Source of the DNA: Aureococcus anophagefferens
Taxonomy: Eukaryota > Sar > Pelagophyceae > Pelagomonadales > Pelagomonadaceae
Reading direction: 5' to 3'
NCBI RefSeq assembly: GCF_000186865.1
Contig: NW_008705564.1
Location: 2,469,429-2,512,750, forward strand
Length of the DNA stretch: 43,322 nt
Part shown: piece by piece, positions 27,981 to 38,259 of the stretch
Numbering within the stretch: the stretch's first letter is position 1
Layout: each line of letters begins with the position of its first letter
Position numbers and translations under genes: made by a program
The notes under the pieces: model-generated
What the model saw: the letters and a program-made list of their open reading frames with translations, nothing else
Databases searched by the model: none
Told to the model about the DNA's origin: nothing

Positions 27981-30628
27981 TTACTGCTTCTGCCTGCCGC
28001 GGATGAGGTGCGTGAGGATCATGTCGAGCTTGCTCGTCTGCGCCTGGACGGCGGCCTCGAGCGCGCCGACGCGCGCGCCGAGGCTGCGGACGTCCTTGCG
28101 CACGCGGTCCCGGTGGCGCTTGGACCTCGCGTGGCCCTGGCCGCGGCCGAGGGGCTCGAGCTTCTTGGGCGCGGCGCCGGCGCCGCCCGCGGCGGACGGC
28201 GGCGGCCGGACGGGCGCGTCGCCGCCGTCGGCGGGGAAGTGGTCCCCGAAGGGCGTCACGGGCGACACGTCCGTCGCGTCGGACTCGTCGCGGCCGCACC
28301 GGCCGCCGCCGTCGCTCTCCGAGTCGGACGAGTCGGACGAGTCGCCGCGCCGCTTGTCCTCGACCTGGGCAGCACAAGGGTGATTCAACGTCGCTTCAAC
28401 GTGAGTGTTCCGCGCGCGCGCGTTTCGGAAACAGCACCCACGCTTCGAGACCGTTCCGAGAGATGATCGCTCGTCCAAAAATCAGCCGAAACGAGTGGAA
28501 AACGGCCGAGAGAGGAGCCTTTGAAGTTGGGAATTTCGCTCTCTTGTCCTGCCCTGTCCTCGACGAGGTCCGCGAGCGTGCCCGCCTTCATCGCCGCGCG
28601 CACGGAGTCGCGCATGACCATCCAGTGGCCGTACGCGCGCACGCCCCGCCGCAGGATCTGGTAGTGCGCGCTGTCCAACAAGTACGTGAACTCGTCCGCG
28701 GACATGGAGTAGACGAGGCAGTGCGTCATCGTGCGCGCCATGTAGTCGCGGATGCGCTTCTTGCCGTCGACGAGGAGCGTGCAGACGTCCTTGCCGATGA
28801 CGTTGTTCGCCTTGGGCGAGATGACCTCCTTGGACGCGATGGACTGGTCGTGCTGGTCGAAGACGACGGCGACGCCCTCGACCATGATGTACAAGATGTC
28901 GTTCCAGGAGATGCCCTGGTGCACGATGGTCTCGTGGGACATGAAGGACGTGCACTGCATGTGCAGGCTCAGCTCGCGGACCATCATCTGCACCTCGGAC
29001 ACGCACCGCGTCGCGTCGACGCCCTTGGCGCAGACGATGCGCTCGTGGTCGACGCCGGACTCGAAGTCGGGCAGGAAGTCGTCGTCGTACTCGACGTCGA
29101 AGGACATGCAGTCGTAGCCGCTCTGGACGACGTGGCCCGTGCGCGAGCCGTCGTTGTTCCGGTTGAGCGCCGCGCGGCGGCGCCACGTCTGGTTCACGAG
29201 CGACGCGCGCTGCGACCGCCGCTCGCCGGCGCCCTCGCCCTCCTGCTTCGGGACGAGCACGACCTTCTTGTTCCGGTCCGGGAGCACGTTGCACTGCGCG
29301 CCGCGCTTGATGTTCAGCGTGCGGCAGATCGAATACCGGAAAAACGGGATCCGCGTGATGTAGCGGCCGATCTCCTCCTTGGCGATGGTCTGCTGGAGCC
29401 CCGGGCTCAGGCTCAGGAGCATCTTCCGGTAGTAGACGTTGCGGAACATGGACGACGCGGAGACGAAGAACTCGCGGAGCTTCCGCTGCATCTCCGCCGG
29501 GAACTTGCGCTCCGCGGCGAACGCGTTGAGCGTGTCGACCGTGTTCTTGTACTCGATGGACGCCGGGTCGCTGTTGCCCAGGATCGCCGCGACCTCGCCG
29601 ATCATGAAGGACGTGACGATGGTACCCAACAGCCCCGCGACCACCGCTAAGATCATCACCCCCAAAATGGGCGCGTCCGCGTCGCCCGTGAGCGCGCGCA
29701 TGGCCCAGTGGAGCGCCGAGAAGTACTCCACGGTGACGCCCCGGCCCTTGACGATGATCATGTAGTCCTCGAGGCACGTCGGCGACGACGACCGCCGCGA
29801 GAAGCAGGGCGTGAGCACCATGCGGCAGCTGCACGCGAGCCAGTGGAGCACGACCACAATCAACAGCGACGCTCTTAGCACCGCGATGGTCTTGAAGCTC
29901 ATGTGGAGCCGCGGCGCCCAGGTCCGCAGCACGCGGCCCACGCGCGCGACGCGTAGCAGCTTCAGCAGCCGCAGGACCTTCAACGTCCGCAGCAGCCGCA
30001 GCGACGACAGCGACTTCGCGTTCAGCACGTCGTAGGGCAGGATGGACAGCACGTCCAGCGCGAACCAGCCCCGGAAATAGTACTTGGCGATCTTGCGCCG
30101 GTCCAACACCCACTTGTTGAGCTTCGGGTCGAAGACGGCCGTGTTGAAGACGACGACCATGTCGGCGAGGAAGTAGAGGTCGACGAAGCGGTTCGCGACG
30201 AAGAGCACGAGCGTCCCCGGGCCGCACGTGTCCGTGAAGCAGCGCCAGCCGTCGTCGTCGCCGTAGAACGCGAGCTCCGTCGGCGTCACGATGGCCGCGT
30301 AGGCGATGAAGGGCGCTAGAAGCGCCTCCCAGTACGCGTAGCGCGCGCTCTCGGGGTCGAAGACCTGGAGGCCCAAAGCCTGCACGGGGAACTCGTCGTA
30401 GGCCCCGAAGGTGAGGACCTCCGTGGCGCGGTTCAGGCCCTCGCTCAGGTTGTCGCTCAGCTTCGACCCCAGGGACGCGCTCATGCTCAGCGACCCGTGG
30501 AGCGCGTACTTGCCGCCGCTGCCCTTGGCGCCGGCGGAGCCCGCCGGCGCCGCCGCCGCCGGCGACGGCGCCGGGTCCTCCTCCCCGAAGGACGACTTCT
30601 CCTCGACGAAGACGCGCTTCCCGCCCAT
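27981..30628 (-). CDS. Cyclic-nucleotide-binding-domain voltage-gated-like cation channel
   Basis: Two exons, 28565-30628 and 27981-28364, 815 residues. Six-TM core: S1 about 100-120, S2-S3 about 138-165 and 185-200, and an S4 with repeated Arg/Lys every third residue (RLLRTLKVLRLLKLLRVAR, 211-229). The pore region is at about 300-320, then S6 (VMILAVVAGLLGTIVTSFMIGE region). A C-linker follows (AAERKFPAEMQRKLREFF) and a cyclic nucleotide-binding domain at about 555-665 (IVHQGISWNDILYIMVEGVAVV). The family (CNG/HCN/KCNH) carries K+ or mixed cations. The filter is unusual: ALTGDADAP, without GYG. The last exon is a basic/acidic tail with a short coiled coil (SLGARVGALEAAVQAQTSKL). The intron is introner A3; its removal gives LADL|VEDKRRGD. 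Confidence 0.88.
28365..28564 (+). mobile_element. Introner copy A3 (group A) = intron of the channel gene, antisense insertion
   Basis: On the gene (minus) strand the target duplication is GTCGAGGA at 28564-28557 and 28364-28357 (8/8). The element is 28365-28556. The interior, in the A2 orientation, reads along the plus strand, opposite to the gene. On the gene strand the ends are CAGGGCAGGACAAGAG and CTTGTGCTGCCCAG. Donor GT comes from the target copy; acceptor AG from the element. Phase 0. The interior is over 90% like A2 by eye, so the insertion is recent. Confidence 0.95.
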
Positions 30629-30748
30629 CTCAGCGCACGGTCCCGAGGGGGTCCATCGTCATGGAGCTGCCGCTATAGTTAGTTGGCAAGATACACATAT
30701 TTTCAACGTCGAGCGTTGCCGTGGGGGTGCTGCCCGTCCATCCAGTCG

Positions 30749-33198
30749 ATGCCCCCCCGGGCAGCCGCGCCCGGATCCATGGCGCGCACGTCCACGCACT
30801 TCGAGAGCCTGCAGAGCACGATCCGCGACGCGACCCACAGCGTCGACGCCCACGTCATCAAGCCGACGGAGCACCGCCTCCACCTCGTGAAGCAGGCGGC
30901 CTACAGCGCCCTGGGCGTCGTCCTGCGGGGCGGGCGGAGCTTCCGGCGCGTCGACGTCGACGCGCCGGCCTTCCGGCCGCCGCGGCCCGACGACGTCGCG
31001 ATCATCGCCCAGAAGGCGCCGCGCGGCGAGCACCGCCACTACTACGCGTCCGACGCGTACGGCGACCGCGGCCGCGCGCGCGCGGCGTACGCGGCGCTGC
31101 CGCCCGTCGAGGACCGCTGCGAGCGGGGCACGGCGGCCTACGCGCTCTTCACGCGGCCGGGGCCGGAGTCCAAGTGGTCCCTGGAGGAGAGCGCGGGCAC
31201 CGACGTCGACGTCGCGCTCCTCGTCCGCTGGGTCGAGGTCGGCACGTACGCGGTCTTCGAGGCGCCGCTCATGCGCCTCGTCGCGACGGCGGGCGGCCTG
31301 TTCCTGCGGGCGCTGCTCTGGCTCGGCTACCAGCGGCACCAGCCCCAGATGCGGCCCCACAGGGGCATGCGGAAGGGGTTCCTGCTCGTCGTGAACGCGG
31401 TCTTGGACGCGGCGTGGCCCTGGCTCCGCGCGCTCATCAACACCCAAATCAAGGTCAACGTGCGGTCGTCCGTGAACCACGTCATCGCGAACCTGCCGAA
31501 GAAGCCCATCGCGTCCATCTTCTCCCTCGACTTCGACATCGGCGAGGCGCCGCCGCAGATCACGTCCATCGCGCTCGCGTCGTCGTTCAGCGGCTACGAG
31601 TACCTCGACCTCGACGTGGGCTTCGTGCTCCACGGCGACGACGTCCACCTCGACGCGGAGATCGTCGTCGGCGGCGACGACCAGCCCGACGTCCGCGCGA
31701 CCGTGAGCCGCTTCGCGATCGACGGCGCGCCGCGGGGCCGCGAACGGGCGATGCAACGTCGCTTCAACTTCAGTGTGTCGCGCGCGATGGTTTCGGGGAA
31801 CGCATCGACGCGTCGAGAGCGCTCCGAGAGATCATCGCTCGTCCCAAAATGAGCCGAAACGAGTGGAAACTGACCGAGAGAGGAGCCTCCACAGTTGGTT
31901 CACACTCTTGTCCCGCCAGGCACGCTGCGCCTCAAGCTCGGGCCGAGCATCGCGCCCCTGCCCTGCGTCGACGCCATCCGCCTCGGCTTCACGGCGAAGC
32001 CGACGATCAAGATGGACACGCACTTCCACATCCACGAGACCGTCGGCATCCCTGTCGACGTCGGCGTCAAAGCCTTGGACCGGTTCCTGAACCGGCTCGT
32101 GGAGAACGTCGTCGACAACTTTCTGTGCTGGCCGAAGCACGTCGTCATCCCCCTGGCGTCGACGCTGCTGGGGCCCGACTTCGAGCCCGACGCGGGCGCG
32201 GCGGCGCCCGCGCCGCCCATCGGCACGCTGCACGTCAAGGTCACGCGGTGCCGCGACCTCATCAACAACGACCTCGTGACGGGGGGGCAGTCGGACCCCT
32301 ACGTCATCGTCTCCGTGGGGCAGCGGGAGTTCCGCACGCCGACCATCGACGACGTCGCGGACCCCGTCTGGGCGAGCCCGGAGGCGTGGGCGTTCCCCGT
32401 CCACGAGAGTAGCCAGTCCGTGCAGCTGCGCGTCTACGACGCCGAGGACGACCACTTCGCCTTCAACGACGCCCTCCTCGGCGTCGCCAACGTCCAGATC
32501 GACGAGCTCGCGGCCATGATCGCGGACGCGCGCGGGTCGCAGCTCGACCGCGCGGCGCCGCGCGGAACTCAAATCTTCAACCCGACTTCAATGTGCGCGT
32601 ATGCGACGGTTTCGACGCGAGCTCTTTCGCTGTGCTTCGAGGACTCGACGAGAGCGATCGATTCGTCCCAAAATCAGCCGAATCGACGTCGAATTGATCG
32701 AGAGAGAGAGGTTTGAAGTGGTCGCTGGACAAGGCACTGGTTGATGTCCACGCAGGCGCGGCCGGGTCGCGGAAGAGCAAGCGGCGCTACTCGACGTCGC
32801 TCATCGAGCACGCCGTCGAGGTCGACCTCGTGCTCGACACGTCCGTCTACAACGGCAAGTCGAAGAGCGTGGTCCTCATGTCGCACCGCGCGTCGAAGCC
32901 CTCGAAGGTCTTCATCGAGGCCCACTTCGTCCGCGCGGCCGAGGCCGTCGCGGACGACGCGCGCGCGAAGCACCGGCCGGGCCTCGCCGCGGTCCTCGCC
33001 CGGGCCGGCGCCTACGTCGCCGCCGCGACGGCCGCGGCGCTCGCGGGCTGCGCGGCCGCGCGGCCCGCGGCCGCGCGCGCGGCCGCGGCCGCCGCGGGCG
33101 CGGCGGCCATCTGGCTCGCGGCCACGGCCCTCGCCTGCCTCGCCGCCCTCGGCGCCCTCGGCTACGTCGAGACGCACCACGGCACGGGGGCGCACTAA
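30749..33198 (+). CDS. SMP-domain and C2-domain lipid-transfer/membrane-tether protein
   Basis: Three exons (30749-31724, 31920-32549, 32756-33198), 682 residues; a start at 30779 would give 672. An N-terminal helical region and a hydrophobic stretch (YAVFEAPLMRLVATAGGLF) precede an SMP domain at about 205-460: SIFSLDFDIGEAPPQITSI, then YEYLDLDVGFVL, FAIDG|TLRLKLGPSIAPLP and CWPKHVVIPL are its landmarks. One C2 domain follows (GTLHVKVTRCRDLINNDLV; GGQSDPYVIVSV; LRVYDAED). The C-terminus ends in Ala-rich hydrophobic segments that could anchor it. Relatives are extended synaptotagmins and plant SYT1, which carry lipids between the ER and plasma membrane at contact sites. One SMP strand pair is split by introner A4, and the region after the C2 by introner B2; both junctions restore frame. 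Confidence 0.85.
31725..31919 (+). mobile_element. Introner copy A4 (group A, diverged) = intron 1 of the SMP-C2 gene
   Basis: Target copies GCGCGCCG (31725-31732) and GCACGCTG (31920-31927), 6/8. The interior is clearly group A (GCAACGTCGCTTCAACTTCAG, core CGTCCCAAAATGAGCCGAA). The left terminus is eroded to CGGGGCCGCGAACGGGCGA while keeping full length; the right end is ACTCTTGTCCCGCCAG. Sense orientation. GC-AG, phase 1: the GGC codon is split and the SMP strand ...AIDG|TLRLKL is restored. Confidence 0.88.
32550..32755 (+). mobile_element. Introner copy B2 (group B) = intron 2 of the SMP-C2 gene
   Basis: Target copies GCGCGGCG (32550-32557) and GCGCGGCC (32756-32763), 7/8. The element starts CCGCGCGGAACTCAAATC and ends GATGTCCACGCAG, a diverged form of the CTGTGTGGAATTCAA terminus. 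The group B interior and the core CGTCCCAAAATCAGCC are intact. GC-AG, phase 1 (C|GC = Arg), giving QLD|RAAGSRKSKRR. Confidence 0.9.
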
Positions 33199-33273
33199 GA
33201 GGCGGGCGCCCAGCGCGCTTGGGCCCCGAGTCGTCGAAGTGAGGGACCCCTCAGGGACCCCGAGTCGTCGGAG

Positions 33274-35010
33274 TTAGGCGCGTTCCCAGGGCACGCGCCG
33301 CGCGTGGAGCGAGAAGGTCCGGAGTATGGCGGGGCCCCCGAGGCTCCGGAGGCACGCGAAGCGCGCGCGCGTCGCGTTCGCCGCCGGCAGCGCCGCGTCG
33401 ATGCGCTTGTGGCCCACGCGCGCGTCGCGGGGGTCGTGGCCGTCGGGGCGGTCCCCGAGCGCCGACGCGTTCGCGCGGACCAGCGGCACGAGCGGGCGCC
33501 AGACGCCCGGCGCGTCCGCGGACTCGTACTCGACGCTGTAGTTGGCGATGCGCTGCCCGCGCGCGAGGTCCTCGGCCGAGACGACGTAGTCGACGGCCGC
33601 GCCCGGTGGCACGTCGAGCACCGCGTAGTCGCCGCCGCCGCAGTGTAGCGTCGCCGGGCCGGCGAGCGAAGCGACGGCGCTGCCGAAGGTGTCGTTGAGG
33701 GCCCGGCCGACGTCGCGCATCACCGCGGCGACGGACGCGTTCATCTTCCCCGTGCGCTCCGGCGCGATGTTCATGCTACGACACCCATGATGAAACGAGG
33801 AAACGAGAAAGACGCCGCGAAACGCGCTTGAGCACCGCGCCGCGCCCCACGGTCTCGAGCACGGACTCGAAGAGGCGCGACGCGTTGCCGTGGCCGACCC
33901 AGGGGCACCCGCTCACGTTGCCGGCGCAGGCCCAGGGGTGCCAGAACCAGTAGGTCGGGGCCGCGTCCGTGTTGCCGTCCGGGCCCTCCTGCATCGTGAC
34001 GCCGTGCATCTCGGTGGGATAAAACGTCGTGCCGTTCTCGCGGTGCGCGGCGCACTTGCGCGTGTCGCTCGTGTTCGGCGCGGGGCCGTCGGCCGTGTAG
34101 AGCGTCTGCCCCGCCGACGCCGCGCACACGTCTCCGCGGTAGGCGGAAATTAAGGTCGACGGGCTCGTCGCGCGGATCTCGGCGTAGACCTAACACGAGT
34201 CAGGTTTCCCGAATCTCTCGAACATGGCGTCGTACGCGGACCACCAACGCGGTCCCAGAGCTCCGCGAGGTCCGTGCCGTCCGGGACGCCGACGGTGCCG
34301 TCGAACCAGAACCGGTTCACGGGCCCGTACCGCGTCAAAACTTCGCGGACCATGCCCACCTGGCGCTCGACGAAGTCCTCGGGCGCGCGCTTTGCGACTT
34401 TGGTCATGTAGCCGTCGTCCTGGACGTTGAGGTAGTAGCAGATCGCGACCTACCGAGTGCGGTCGGATTTCTTCGCATCTTCAGGCGAAATTCGCGCGAA
34501 AAGGCACTCCTGTCGCTCGACGCTGATCTTCACGCCCCAGCGGTTCGCGGCGTCGGCGAACTCGCGGAGCACGTCGCCTTTTCCGCCGCGCCAGCTCGAC
34601 GCCGCGACGGAGTACTCCGTGTAGTTCGAGGGCCAGAGCGCGAAGCCGCCCTCGTGGTGCGCCGTGAGGCAGATCTCCTTCATGCCCATGGCCGTGGCGT
34701 GGCGCATCCAGTCGTCCGTGTCGAGGTCCGTCGGGCGGAAGAGGTCCGGGCGGAGGCACGGGTAGGAGCCGCGCGTCTGGTTGCCGCGGTCGATGGACGT
34801 CGTCGTGCAGTCGTGGTACGTCGGGTTCTTCGTGTGGAGGAAGTCCGCCGGCGGGTCCCAGAACGTCGGGAGGCCGAAGTGCATGAACTGCGACATCTCC
34901 AGCGCCATGAACTCGAGCTGCCGCGCGTTCGGCAGCGGCACCGCGGCCGCGGCGGCAGCCCCCAAGACCACCGCGGCGGCGGCGGCAGCCCAGAGGAGGG
35001 CGGAGCGCAT
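33274..35010 (-). CDS. GH29 alpha-L-fucosidase, secreted
   Basis: Four exons (34522-35010, 34249-34449, 33828-34189, 33274-33775), 517 residues. ATG 35010 gives a signal peptide (MRSALLWAAAAAAVVLGAA). GH29 landmarks: FMHFGLPTFWDPP near the N-terminus, TAHHEGGFALWPSNYTEYS (the conserved HHDGF-like segment), and NRFWFDG, where the Asp is the catalytic nucleophile of the retaining mechanism. MNIAPERTGKM follows in exon 4, then a beta-rich C-terminal region. The acid/base residue is not conserved across GH29 and I cannot assign it. Three tiny introns (72, 59 and 52 nt; GT, GT, GC donors) restore VKIS|VAICYYLN, LWDR|VYAEIR and VLN|MNIAPE. It would release L-fucose from sulfated or plain fucans or glycoproteins outside the cell or in lysosome-like compartments. 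Confidence 0.85.
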
Positions 35011-35075
35011 CGTGATTCTTCGTCTTGGGTCGGCGTCGTGGTTCAACTGGCCGATGTTGACGCAGTTGAAGGCGC

Positions 35076-36862
35076 ATGCTGGGCCCGGCCGCGATGATGT
35101 GTCGAGGCATTGTCACATGCGCCGCGATCCTCGTCGCTTCGGCGTACCCCGAAGAGCTCGAATGCTCGAGGGCGCTCGGCCTCGGCGAGCGATACATGGG
35201 CAAGGACGCCGCCGCGAGCGCCACGTTCCTCCGCGTCGTCGACGCCGCCGGGACGGTGGTGCCCTGCGGGTCGACCGTCGCCGCGGGGACGGCACTTACG
35301 GTCATGATCGATGGCCTCGATCCCGCCGTCGACCAGTACGTGCTCGAAATCGACGGCGCTTCTTTCCTCGCGGGCCCGTGCGACCGGACGCGGTCGAACG
35401 ACGCCGCCGGCGAAATCGCGCTCGCGGCCGGCGAGACCGCGTCGCTCCTCGGCGCCCACGCGCACAAGTACGGCGTCGTCTCCATCACGGAATCCTGCTC
35501 CCTCACGGCCGCCGCCGCGCCGACGCGCGAGCCGACGCCGCGGCCGACGCCGCGGCCCCTTCCGCGGCCGACGCCCGCGCCGACGCTCCGGCCGACGCCC
35601 GCGCCGACGGCCGCGCCCGAGCCGACGGCCCGGCCGACGCCGCGCCCGACGAAGACGCCGACGACGCCGTCGCCGTCCGTGTCGCCGACGACGTCGCCGC
35701 CGTCCGTGTCGCCGACGCCCGCGCCGTCCTTTTCGCCGACGCCCGCGCCGACGGCGACGCCGACGCCCGCGCCGACGCCCGCGCCGACGCCGGCGCCGAC
35801 GTTCGCGCCGACGCCCGCGCCGACGCCGACGCCGAGCCGGGCGCCGAGCCCGCGGCCGACGACGCCCGCGCCGACGGCGGCCGCGGCGACGCCCGCGCCG
35901 ACGGCGCTCCCGACGACGGCGCCGCCGTCGCCCCGGCCGACGCCGGCGCCGACGGCCGCCCCGACGCTCCGGCCCACGCCCGTGGCGGCGGCGCCGACGC
36001 CGCGGCCCGCCGCGCCGACGGCGGCGCCGACGGCGGCCCCGCGGGTCCGCGGGTCCGCGACGGTCGACGGCGTCGACGCGGAGGCAGCGGCGGCCGACGA
36101 GCGCGTCTTCGCCGCGGCCGTCGCCGCCGTCGCCGCCGTCGACGAGGCCGCCGTCGAGGTCCTCTCCCTCTCGTCCGCGCGGCGGCGCCGGCTCGGCGCC
36201 GGCGTCGTCTTCGACTTCGAGATCGCGGCCGCCGACTCTTCGGACGCCGACGCCGTCGTCGCGCGCCTCGTCGCCGCGTCGCCGGCGGACGTCGACGCCG
36301 CCCTGCGCGCCGCCGCGGCGGCGGCGGGCGTCGCGGAGCGCTTCGCGGCGGCGTCGACGGCGTCCCTCGACGCGTGGCTCAAGGGGTCGCCGCCGGCGCC
36401 GACGGCCGCGCCGACGGCGGCGCCCGCGACGGCGGCGCCGACGCCGCGGCCCTCCACGGCCGCGCCGAGCCCGGCGCCGTCGCCCGAGTTCCCGGCGGAC
36501 GACGACGTCGCCGCGGCCTGCGCGCCGGAGCTCCGGGCCGCGTTCGCCTGCTGCTACCGCGGCGGTTTCGCGGGCGCCGCGGCTTCGGCGGACGACGGCG
36601 GCGCGCGTTCCCGCACGAGACCTGCGCGGCCGCGGCCGCGAGCGCGCGCTTCGCCGAGGACTGCGACGGGCCCTGCGGCGACGGCTGCGCCGGCGTCTGG
36701 GACGCCTACACGGAGTGCACGTGGAACTTCGAGTCGCGCGACGCGCTCGGCGCGTCCTGCGGCCTCCGCTGCGCCGACGCGGCGCCCCTCTCCGACGGCG
36801 CGGCGCGGCGGTCCGCCGGCCTCCTCGCCGCGATCGTCGTCGTCGTCGGGGTTATGACTTAG
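35076..36862 (+). CDS. Secreted Pro/Thr-rich, Cys-containing surface protein
   Basis: Starts at ATG 35076, with a signal peptide ending near ...[16 protein letters not shown] (alternative starts 35094 and 35097). Residues 30-145 form a small globular domain with four Cys ([19 protein letters not shown]). About 170 residues of PTPxP repeats follow, then an Ala-rich segment ([19 protein letters not shown]) and a second PTP linker. The C-terminal Cys module ([11 protein letters not shown] ... [19 protein letters not shown]) ends in a hydrophobic tail ([15 protein letters not shown]), suggesting GPI or membrane anchoring. The reading frame changes between about 36575 and 36620. A 44-nt GC-AG intron (36576-36619) would fix it, giving 580 residues; a neighbouring donor or an indel is possible. 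Confidence 0.65.
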
Positions 36863-36964
36863 GGTGTTTTCATTTGGGTTGGAAGGGGTTTAGACACGGC
36901 AAAACAGCGATTTTGCCGCTCGCGAGCCGTGTGTTTCCTCTGCTGATGCTCATACGAGTTGCCG

Positions 36965-38250
36965 ATGAAGTCGATGCGCTGCTGGGCGCTCATCGTGCTC
37001 GCGCACGTCGTCCGTTGCAAGCTCGATTGGGCCCGGCATGGAACCATCGAGGAGTTTCAGCGGGACACGCCCCGATACACGTTGCGCTGTCCACTCTTCA
37101 AGGGCGCCGACCTCTCTGAATCACGTCGAAAGTGGTTCTTGCCCGTGCGGCACAAGAATAAGAGCTACCGATGGACGGCGAAACACGCGAACGCGTGCGT
37201 CGGCGGCGCGATCGAGGCGCCCTCGCCCGCGGCCGCGCGCGCCGCGCTCCGGGGCCAGACCGTCGTCTTCGCCGGCGATTCGCTCGCGCTGCAGAACTAT
37301 TTGAGCATGGCGGCCCTGCTCGTCTGCGACGGCGACGACGGCGTCGAGTTTCAAAGACCCGAGGGTCGGCTGTCGACGACGTTCCTCCCGCGCGACAACG
37401 TCACGGTACGCTACGTCCAGGCGAACCTCAGGGCAGCACAAGAGAGCGAAATTCCCAACTTCAAAGGCTCCTCTCTCGGCCGTTTTCCACTCGTTTCGGC
37501 TGATTTTTGGACGAGCGATCATCTCTCGGAACGGTCTCGACGCGTGCATGCTTTTCTCGTGACGCGCGCGCGCGGAACACTCACATTGAAGCGACGTTGA
37601 ATCACTCTAGTGCTGCCCAGGCGAACTTCGGCGTCGAGACGGAGCGCGGCGCGGCCGCCGGAGAGGCCTGGTTCAAGGACCATCGCGGGAAAAAACAGCA
37701 GATCAAAGCCACGGGATCGACGACCGTCGTGCGGCCCTGGGCGTCGCCGGCGATCCACCGGGACCTCGCGCGCGCGATCGACGACTACGCGAACACGACG
37801 AAAGTGACCTACTTTGTGAACTTTGGGCACTGGGTCTCCTCGATACGGTCCGACGTGCAGTTCTTCGACGCGGCGGGGCCGCTCCGGGACGACCGTCGGA
37901 TCTTCGCGTACGAGGCGCTCCTGAAGGCGACGTCGACGGCGATCGCGCGCCGCCTCGCGCCGACGCAGCGCGCGGTCTTCAGCTCCTACGTGCCCGGGCG
38001 CCACGACTCGGCGGACGAGGCGTGTTCGGAGGACGGGCTCCGCTGGGGCGCGGCCGCGCGGCGCGGCGTCGGCAAGCGGCTGGACCACGACGGCGTCTAC
38101 TTCCTCGACGCGTCCTGCCCCCTCGCGCGCGTCCCCGAGTCGGCCTACGCGGACGGCGACATCACCCACGGCCACCTGCCCGGGGCGCCGGACCTCGACT
38201 CCGCGCTGCTCGCGCGCCTCCTGGCGTGCTACCCGGGCCGCCCGGGCTAG
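36965..38250 (+). CDS. PC-esterase/TBL-like (GDS...DxxH) protein, secretory pathway
   Basis: Two exons (36965-37420, 37621-38250), 361 residues. ATG 36965 opens with a short hydrophobic signal or anchor (MKSMRCWALIVLAHVVRC). A GDS box (VFAGDSLALQNYLS, about residue 106) and a C-terminal DITHGHLPG (about 340) match the paired GDS and DxxH motifs of the TBL/PC-esterase family. Its plant members O-acetylate cell-wall polysaccharides; animal and fungal members act on glycan acetyl groups. A mid-protein NFGHWVSS segment is also typical. The introner lies between the two catalytic motifs and joins VRYVQ|ANFGVET. Substrate unknown. Confidence 0.75.
37421..37620 (-). mobile_element. Introner copy A5 (group A) = intron of the esterase-like gene, antisense insertion
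   Basis: Target copies GCGAACCT (37421-37428) and GCGAACTT (37621-37628), 7/8. The gene-strand ends are CAGGGCAGCACAAGAG and CTAGTGCTGCCCAG. The interior reads in the A2 direction on the minus strand, opposite to the gene. GC donor from the target, AG from the element, phase 0. Confidence 0.95.
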
Positions 38251-38259
38251 ATAGTCGAA

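Noticed and set aside
28384..28556. A shared peptide (SEIPNFKGSSLGRFPLV type) at the end or start of several apparent proteins
   Set aside because: It comes from reading into antisense group A introners (28365, 37421, 41644). It vanishes on splicing and is not a conserved protein domain.
31725..31919. A deleted left end in the introner at 31725
   Set aside because: Counting from the target copy, the left end has full length (26 nt to the CAACG landmark) and is only diverged.
33224..33270. Direct repeat CCCCGAGTCGTCG twice in 47 bp between convergent genes
   Set aside because: Real but short and unremarkable; no sign of a target duplication or an element between the copies.
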